Shown: one piece after another, positions 22,199-27,017 of the stretch
Layout of the letters: the number at the start of each line of letters is the position of its first letter
Position numbering within the stretch: position 1 is the stretch's first letter
NCBI GenBank assembly: GCA_051652785.1
Contig: JBOFUX010000013.1
Coordinates: forward strand, 1-27,017
Reading direction: 5' to 3'
Length of the DNA: 27,017 bases
DNA from: JAGNZR01 sp051652785
GTDB lineage: Bacteria > Fusobacteriota > Fusobacteriia > Fusobacteriales > Fusobacteriaceae
The notes under the pieces: model-generated
What the model saw: only the letters and a program-made list of their open reading frames with translations
What the model was told of the DNA's origin: nothing
Database searches by the model: none
Made by a program: the position numbers and the translations under genes

Positions 22199-23356
22199 AT
22201 GAAATTTGATGAAATTATAAATAGAAAAGGAACTTACTGTACACAATGGGATTACATAGAAGATAGATTTGGAGAAGGGACCAAAGACCTAATTCCATTT
22301 TCAATATCAGATACTGATTTTAAATCCCCAGAGCCGATAATTGATGCAATAATAAAAAGAGCAAAACATGGAATTTTTGGATATTCTCGTTGGAATCATA
22401 GCGATTATAAAGATGCGATAGAAAATTGGTACCAAAAAAGATATGATACAAAAATAGAAAAAAATTGGATAGTTTATAGCCCGACAGTTATATATAGTAT
22501 TACTACTATCTTAGGGAAATTAGTGAAGATTAATGAAAAAATTATGACCCATACACCACGATATGATGGTTTCACAAAAATATTAAAAGGATATCAAGTG
22601 GTAGAAATTAAGTTGTTAGAAGATATAAATGGAATTTATCAAACAGATTTTATAAAAATAGAAGAAGGATTTAAAAATGGAGTAAAAGTTTTTTTACTTT
22701 GTAATCCAGAAAATCCAACAGGAAAAGTTTGGAGTTATTTAGAATTAAAAAAATTAACAGAATTATGTAATAAATATGATGTTATTCTTTTATCTGATGA
22801 GATTCATATGGATATAGCTAGAAAAAATGTAACACCAGTTCTAAAATTAGATAAAAAAAATAGTATAATAGTTTCTTCTGCTTCCAAAACATTCAATACT
22901 CCTTCTCTTGGAGGCTCTTATGTAATTATTCCAGATATAGATATTAGAAATGGATTTATAACTCATATAAAAGAAAAAGACTCGCTATCTTCACCTAATA
23001 TATTTGGTATTATATCAACAATGGTAGCATATAACGAGTGTGAACAGTGGGTTGATGAGTTAAATAAATATATAACCGCTAATTGTCAATTTGTTGTAAA
23101 TGAATTAAATGGTTATAAAGGATTAAAAGTTTCAATTCCAGAAGGGACCTATTTAATGTGGATAGATTTCAAAAATACTAAAATTACTCTAGAAGAATTG
23201 AAAAAATCACATGTTGAGGTTGGAAAAGTTGCTATTATGTCAGGAGAAAATTATGGTGATAAATATAAATTGAGATTAAATGTGGGCTGTCCTTTAAAAA
23301 AACTGAAAGTAGGAGTAATTGGGATCAAAAGGGCCATTGATAATTTAAAACAATAA
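22199..23356 (+). CDS. malY: MalY/PatB-type PLP-dependent aminotransferase (cystathionine beta-lyase-like)
   Basis: A 385-residue fold-type I PLP enzyme. Visible marks are FSISDTDFKSPEPIIDAI (family start), HGIFGYSRW, LLCNPENPTGKVWS, LLSDEIHMDIA with the pyridine-nitrogen Asp, and the PLP lysine K230 in SSASKTFNTPSLGG; KLRLNVGCP carries the carboxylate-binding Arg. MalY and PatB enzymes cleave cystathionine or cysteine beta-bonds, and E. coli MalY also represses the maltose activator MalT. Pairing with a malX-like PTS gene recalls the E. coli malXY operon, but no MalT is visible here, so regulation of maltose genes is not implied. The ATG has GGAGGAAAGC upstream. Confidence 0.9.
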   Translation: MKFDEIINRKGTYCTQWDYIEDRFGEGTKDLIPFSISDTDFKSPEPIIDAIIKRAKHGIFGYSRWNHSDYKDAIENWYQKRYDTKIEKNWIVYSPTVIYSITTILGKLVKINEKIMTHTPRYDGFTKILKGYQVVEIKLLEDINGIYQTDFIKIEEGFKNGVKVFLLCNPENPTGKVWSYLELKKLTELCNKYDVILLSDEIHMDIARKNVTPVLKLDKKNSIIVSSASKTFNTPSLGGSYVIIPDIDIRNGFITHIKEKDSLSSPNIFGIISTMVAYNECEQWVDELNKYITANCQFVVNELNGYKGLKVSIPEGTYLMWIDFKNTKITLEELKKSHVEVGKVAIMSGENYGDKYKLRLNVGCPLKKLKVGVIGIKRAIDNLKQ

Positions 23357-23386
23357 GGTTATAATAAGTTTAGGTGATGGTATAAT

Positions 23387-24649
23387 ATGAGTTTAAGAAA
23401 AAAAGAATTGGATATTTTATTTTTATTAAATAACGAAAAAATGACAATAAATGATATTTCCAATAGAATAAAGACTTCTGAAAGAAATGTTAGATATATA
23501 ATTGATAATTTAAATTTTTACTTAAAAAAAACAATTAATAAAAAAATAAAAAGAGAAGAGAAAAAACTTTCAATTAATTTAAAAACAAAAGAAATTAATA
23601 TTTTTTTTGAGAAAATCTATAAAAATGATTATATATTATCTCAAAATGAACGAATAGAGTATATTCTTTTGATATTTTTATTATTAAAAGATATTAATTT
23701 GGTTTTTATTGAAAAAAAATTAAAAATAACAAGATCAACTTTAAAAAAAGATATGGAACTGTTAAATTTAAAAGAATCGAATTTACAACTAGAGTTTTTT
23801 AAAAATAGATATGTATTAGTTGGAAATGAAAAAAAATTCAGACATTTAAAAACACTAAAACTTTTAAAACTTCTAAATGATAATTCATATAAAACAATTT
23901 GGTTAGATAAAAAAATACTTTTAAAAGAATTTGATATGCAAAAAATAAATGAAATAAAAATAGATATAGATTCTATAGAAAAAGAGTTTTTGATATATTT
24001 TAGTAAAGAATTTAAAAAATTAATACTTATCTTTTTAATGGTGACATTAGAAAGAATAAAAATTGGTGAAATAATAAGTAGAAAGGAAAATTATGAATAT
24101 TTAGTAACAACAACTTATCATAAAATAATTATAGAAAAATTAAAGAAGCATATTCCTTTAAAACTTAAATATGAATTAGGACATTTAACAGAATATTTCA
24201 TAAGTGGTGGAGCAAATAAAAATATAAAAGAACTAAAAACTAGTGTAGAATTTTATGTTAAGGGATTGATAAGTGTATTAAAAGAAAAAAAATATATTTT
24301 AGATTATTTGAAATTAAAAGAAAAAATAATGGTATATTTAATTCCTGCTATATATAGGCTTAAAAATAATTTTAGTATGGGAAAAATAGGAACAAAAGAA
24401 AAACTTTATGAATTGGTTAGCCGATATAGTGATGAAGAAAACTATTTGCCTGAAAAATTAGGAGAAAAAGAAATTTATTATATAACACAATTAATTTTAA
24501 TAGAAATTAGCAAAGAAAAAAATAAGGTAATTAGTTTAAAAAAATTGTTAGAGATTATAGAAAAAAATAGTATAGGAATAAATAAAGAAAATATAATAAA
24601 AGAATTGTTGTTAGAATATTCAGAAATTATAAAAAAAGATTTTTCTTAA
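23387..24649 (+). CDS. BglG/LicR-type transcription regulator with HTH and PRD-like domains
   Basis: A 420-residue regulator. Residues ~5-47 are an HTH (ELDILFLLNNEKMTINDIS) and residues ~88-130 a second, Mga-like HTH. Residues ~200-275 and ~300-375 look like two PRDs (FLMVTLERIKIGE, ELGHLTEYF; VYLIPAIYRLKN, EIYYITQLI). No EIIA or EIIB domain follows. By eye, each of the four usual PRD histidines is replaced: F216, Y270, Y317 and L369. If so, the protein cannot be phosphorylated there by the PTS. It starts 31 bp after malY with AGGTGAT upstream and no terminator between, so it is probably in the malXY transcript and may control it. It is unusually AT-rich with many Lys and Ile residues. Confidence 0.75.
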   Translation: MSLRKKELDILFLLNNEKMTINDISNRIKTSERNVRYIIDNLNFYLKKTINKKIKREEKKLSINLKTKEINIFFEKIYKNDYILSQNERIEYILLIFLLLKDINLVFIEKKLKITRSTLKKDMELLNLKESNLQLEFFKNRYVLVGNEKKFRHLKTLKLLKLLNDNSYKTIWLDKKILLKEFDMQKINEIKIDIDSIEKEFLIYFSKEFKKLILIFLMVTLERIKIGEIISRKENYEYLVTTTYHKIIIEKLKKHIPLKLKYELGHLTEYFISGGANKNIKELKTSVEFYVKGLISVLKEKKYILDYLKLKEKIMVYLIPAIYRLKNNFSMGKIGTKEKLYELVSRYSDEENYLPEKLGEKEIYYITQLILIEISKEKNKVISLKKLLEIIEKNSIGINKENIIKELLLEYSEIIKKDFS

Positions 24650-24668
24650 AAAATAAAGGTGATTCTTA

Positions 24669-24697
24669 TTGAAAATAAAAATATTTTAGAGTATAAT
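24669..24697 (+). promoter_or_regulatory. Promoter of the small membrane protein gene
   Basis: -35 TTGAAA (24669-24674), 17-bp spacer, -10 TATAAT (24692-24697), just after the PRD regulator stop. The start is near 24704. Confidence 0.78.
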
Positions 24698-24727
24698 TAG
24701 TCAAACATAATAAATGAGGGGAATAAA

Positions 24728-24985
24728 ATGGAAGTAAGAGGAAATGAAGTAGAAGAAAATGAAAAAGTATTAACAGTAAAAGATTGGCTAAAAATTCAAT
24801 TGATAATGATGATACCAATATTAAATATTATAATGTGGATTAAGTGGTTAGTATCAGATAAGACAAATAAAAATCTAAAAAACTTTTTAATATCATCTTT
24901 AGTGATGCTGTTAATATGGGCAACACTTGTTGTGGTTTTATGGTCTACAATTATTGCAATAATGATGGGGACAGAAATATTTTAA
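24728..24985 (+). CDS. Small membrane protein with two predicted helices, unknown function
   Basis: An 85-residue protein. A charged N-terminus (MEVRGNEVEENEKVLTVKDW) is followed by helix 1 (IQLIMMIPILNIIMWIKWLV, ~29-48), a basic polar loop (SDKTNKNLKN) and helix 2 (FLISSLVMLLIWATLVVVLW, ~59-78). By the positive-inside rule the Lys-rich loop should be cytoplasmic. Similar short DWL...IPI.N..M proteins occur widely in Firmicutes and Fusobacteria without a known role. It has its own consensus promoter, ribosome site GAGGGG and terminator, so it is a real monocistronic gene. Confidence 0.75.
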   Translation: MEVRGNEVEENEKVLTVKDWLKIQLIMMIPILNIIMWIKWLVSDKTNKNLKNFLISSLVMLLIWATLVVVLWSTIIAIMMGTEIF

Positions 24986-24998
24986 ATTTACTAAATCG

Positions 24999-25023
24999 AA
25001 AAGTGGTAATTCCACTTTTTTTT
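24999..25023 (+). terminator. Intrinsic terminator after the small membrane protein gene
   Basis: AAAAGTGG pairs with CCACTTTT around a TAATT loop, followed by more T residues to 25023. Only 27 bp separate it from the next ATG, so that ORF would depend on readthrough or a promoter I cannot see. Confidence 0.85.
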
Positions 25024-25050
25024 ATACTCAAAAATAAAAGGAGCTTCGAA

Positions 25051-27017
25051 ATGGAATATAAAGTTATTAATATATTACAAACAAGAGAATTAAAAGTTAA
25101 TTTTACTAAAAGTGAGGAAAGTATTTTAGATTTTATTGAGAAAAATTTTACTGAAATTCCAGAATATTCTGTGATTAGGTTGTGTGAAGAGGCTTATACA
25201 TCCCAAGCTAGTGTAAATAGAATTTGTAAAAAATTAGGTTTTAAAGGATTTAGTGAACTTAAATATTTTATAGAACAAGATATAGAGAAAATGAGAAATT
25301 CAAAAAAAACAAATATAAATAATACATTTTTTTATTTTGATAATATAAATTTTCAAGATGTAAAAAATGTAGTTGAAATTTTAAAAAATAATAGAAAAAT
25401 TTTAATATATGGACTGGGAGCTTCAGAGATAACAGCTTTATATTTTCAGCGACAGTTACTAATGCATACCCACTGGGATAGAGAATGGTATTTTACAAAA
25501 GCAGAAACACAAGTACTATTAAGAAATCACATGTTTGAAGTTATAGATTTTTTAGAACAGCATGAAGATATTATCTATATTTTAGACGGACAAAGTGTAA
25601 TGCTTGATGATTTTATTGAATTTGCCCCAAAGTGGAAAGAACGAACAAAAAAACTTGTAAAAAAAGGGGCACTTAAAGTTGGACCCTGGTACACGCAAAC
25701 AGATTTATTACTAGTTCATGGAGAGTCAATTATTAGAAATCTTTATTATGGAATAAAGAAAGCTCGTGAGTATGGGGATGTAATGAATGTAGGTTATGCA
25801 CCTGATACTTTTGGTCATTCAGCTCAAATGCCACAAATATATTCACAATTTGGAATAGAAAGTACTTTTTTTTGGAGAGGATATAGTGAGTTAAAAGGAA
25901 AAAAATCTGATTTTATTTGGAAAGGTATTGATGGCAGTGTAATATTTGGTGTTAATTTAGCAACAGGTTATCAAGGTGCGAAGTATCTTGAAAAAGACAA
26001 AGAAGAACTAAAAGTTAGAATGGATAAAATAATGAAAGTTTTAGACAATTATTCAGCAGGAGAAGCTCGACTGGTAATGAACGGACATGATCAAATGCCT
26101 ATTCAAAGTAATATTCATTCAATAATGGATAATATTAGAGACTTTTATAAAAAAGATAAAGTTAAGGTATCTAGTTTTGAAAGTTATGTAAATAGTTTGA
26201 AAAAGTTAACGTTAGAAACAGTAGAAGGTGAATTAAATCATAGTAAACATGCAAGAATACATAAAACTATAACCTCTACAAGAATGGATATAAAACTTTT
26301 GAATACAGAACTTGAATATAAAATATATAATGTTTTAGAGCCTCTTGCAATTTTAGGAAAAGAGTTAAATATAGATTATCCCCATGAAATTTTTGAAAAA
26401 TGTTTAAAAGAACTGTTTGGAGCTCACGCCCATGATAGCATTGGAGGGTGTAATTCAGATTTAGTGAATAGAGATATAAAGCAAAGACTAACACAAATTA
26501 AAGAGATTTTAGACACACAAATAGAGTTGTATATGAGACTTATATCTTTATCAGCAAAAAATAAAGATGAAAATGTTGTAACTCTTTATAATTACTTACC
26601 TTATAAAAGGAGAAAGGAAAAAATTGAGCTCGAATTAATAACAAGAACAAGCGATTTTAAGCTTCTAAATGGTGAAAAAGAAATAAAATATCTAATTTTA
26701 AAGCAAGAAATTTTAGATGCAGGTCTTATAGATAGACAAGTTGCGGCGAAACTTTTAGATATAAAAGTATTTAAAACGAAAGTTAGCTTTGTTATAGATG
26801 AAATTGAGGGGTTGTCTGTTAAATATTTATCATTTGAGGATGGAAAAAAAACAGAATTAAGAGTGTCAGAATTAAGTAAAAATATGATTGAGAATAGTGT
26901 GTATAAAATTTATATTGAAAACAATAAAATTAATTTACTAATAAAAAATGAAAATAGAGTTTTAGAAAATGTGTTTTACATTGAGACAAGTGGAGATGGT
27001 GGGGATAGTTACGATTA
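25051..27017 (+). CDS. RpiR-type regulator fragment fused in frame to a GH38 alpha-mannosidase, 3'-partial
   Basis: One uninterrupted frame of 655 codons runs to the window end; AAAGGAG precedes the ATG. Residues ~17-85 are an RpiR HTH (TSQASVNRICKKLGFKGFSEL). Residues ~111-137 begin a SIS sugar-phosphate domain (ILIYGLGASEITALYFQRQ) that stops abruptly after its first strand and helix. At residue 138 the sequence becomes a GH38 alpha-mannosidase: HTHWDREWYFTKAE with metal ligands H141 and D143, nucleophile D252 in GYAPDTFGHSAQMPQI, MNGHDQMP, H461-D462 in AHAHDSIGGCNSD, and GDGGDSYD at the edge. Only the first ~8 residues usual before HTHWD are lost. MngB-like enzymes cleave mannosyl compounds such as mannosylglycerate 6-phosphate. 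A deletion that joined an rpiR gene and a mngB-like gene, or an assembly misjoin, would both explain this. Confidence 0.85.
   Translation, partial: MEYKVINILQTRELKVNFTKSEESILDFIEKNFTEIPEYSVIRLCEEAYTSQASVNRICKKLGFKGFSELKYFIEQDIEKMRNSKKTNINNTFFYFDNINFQDVKNVVEILKNNRKILIYGLGASEITALYFQRQLLMHTHWDREWYFTKAETQVLLRNHMFEVIDFLEQHEDIIYILDGQSVMLDDFIEFAPKWKERTKKLVKKGALKVGPWYTQTDLLLVHGESIIRNLYYGIKKAREYGDVMNVGYAPDTFGHSAQMPQIYSQFGIESTFFWRGYSELKGKKSDFIWKGIDGSVIFGVNLATGYQGAKYLEKDKEELKVRMDKIMKVLDNYSAGEARLVMNGHDQMPIQSNIHSIMDNIRDFYKKDKVKVSSFESYVNSLKKLTLETVEGELNHSKHARIHKTITSTRMDIKLLNTELEYKIYNVLEPLAILGKELNIDYPHEIFEKCLKELFGAHAHDSIGGCNSDLVNRDIKQRLTQIKEILDTQIELYMRLISLSAKNKDENVVTLYNYLPYKRRKEKIELELITRTSDFKLLNGEKEIKYLILKQEILDAGLIDRQVAAKLLDIKVFKTKVSFVIDEIEGLSVKYLSFEDGKKTELRVSELSKNMIENSVYKIYIENNKINLLIKNENRVLENVFYIETSGDGGDSYD

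Noticed and set aside
25051..27017. Insertion sequence or phage gene at the RpiR-GH38 junction
   Set aside because: No transposase motif, terminal inverted repeat or target-site duplication is visible around 25456-25467. The join is direct.

Overview
This window is AT-rich, densely coded chromosomal DNA. It most resembles a member of the Fusobacteriota (Fusobacterium/Cetobacterium/Ilyobacter-like). That placement is inferred from three things. There is a MipA/OmpV-type outer-membrane protein, so the cell is diderm. There is also a Firmicutes-like housekeeping block (mfd, mazG, rqcP-like, ispE, spoVG) and a GlpP-type glycerol regulon. Genus cannot be fixed from the sequence alone.

Layout. (1) 1-5170: an unrecognised Lys/Glu-rich ORF cut by the window edge, then a molybdenum cluster: MOSC protein, YqeB, a YqeC-MocA fusion, ModB and ModA. 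It ends at an intrinsic terminator. This cluster matches the maturation system of selenium-dependent molybdenum hydroxylases plus molybdate uptake, but neither a hydroxylase nor the ATPase ModC is present. (2) 5205-10540: mfd, mazG, rqcP-like S4 gene, ispE and spoVG, closely spaced, closed by a perfect 14-bp terminator hairpin. (3) 10648-10806: a tRNA-Gln(UUG) unit with its own consensus promoter and terminator. (4) 10842-11743: the MipA/OmpV gene. (5) 11786-13196, minus strand: an ArsB/NhaD-type ion transporter.

(6) 13223-19752: a glycerol regulon: glpP antiterminator, glpF-glpK, then a three-gene glycerol-3-phosphate oxidation operon (GlpA-like flavoprotein with a BFD [2Fe-2S] domain, GlpB-like flavoprotein, DUF1667 four-cysteine protein). 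The leaders of glpF and of the oxidation operon each carry a long terminator-like hairpin starting with AGAGAGCT, the likely RNA targets of GlpP. Together these genes take up glycerol, phosphorylate it and oxidise it to dihydroxyacetone phosphate. (7) 19781-20373, minus strand: a QueD/PTPS-family gene whose catalytic cysteine position is alanine.

(8) 20547-27017: a sugar-acquisition region: a malX-like PTS IICB gene split by a +1 frameshift, malY-like aminotransferase, a PRD regulator that seems to have lost all its phosphorylatable histidines, a small two-helix membrane protein, and a long ORF open to the window end. That last ORF joins an RpiR-type HTH and a truncated SIS domain, in frame, to a GH38 alpha-mannosidase. 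It is the most unusual object in the window. With the malX frameshift it suggests either recent gene decay by deletion or assembly/sequencing error, and both junctions should be verified on raw reads.
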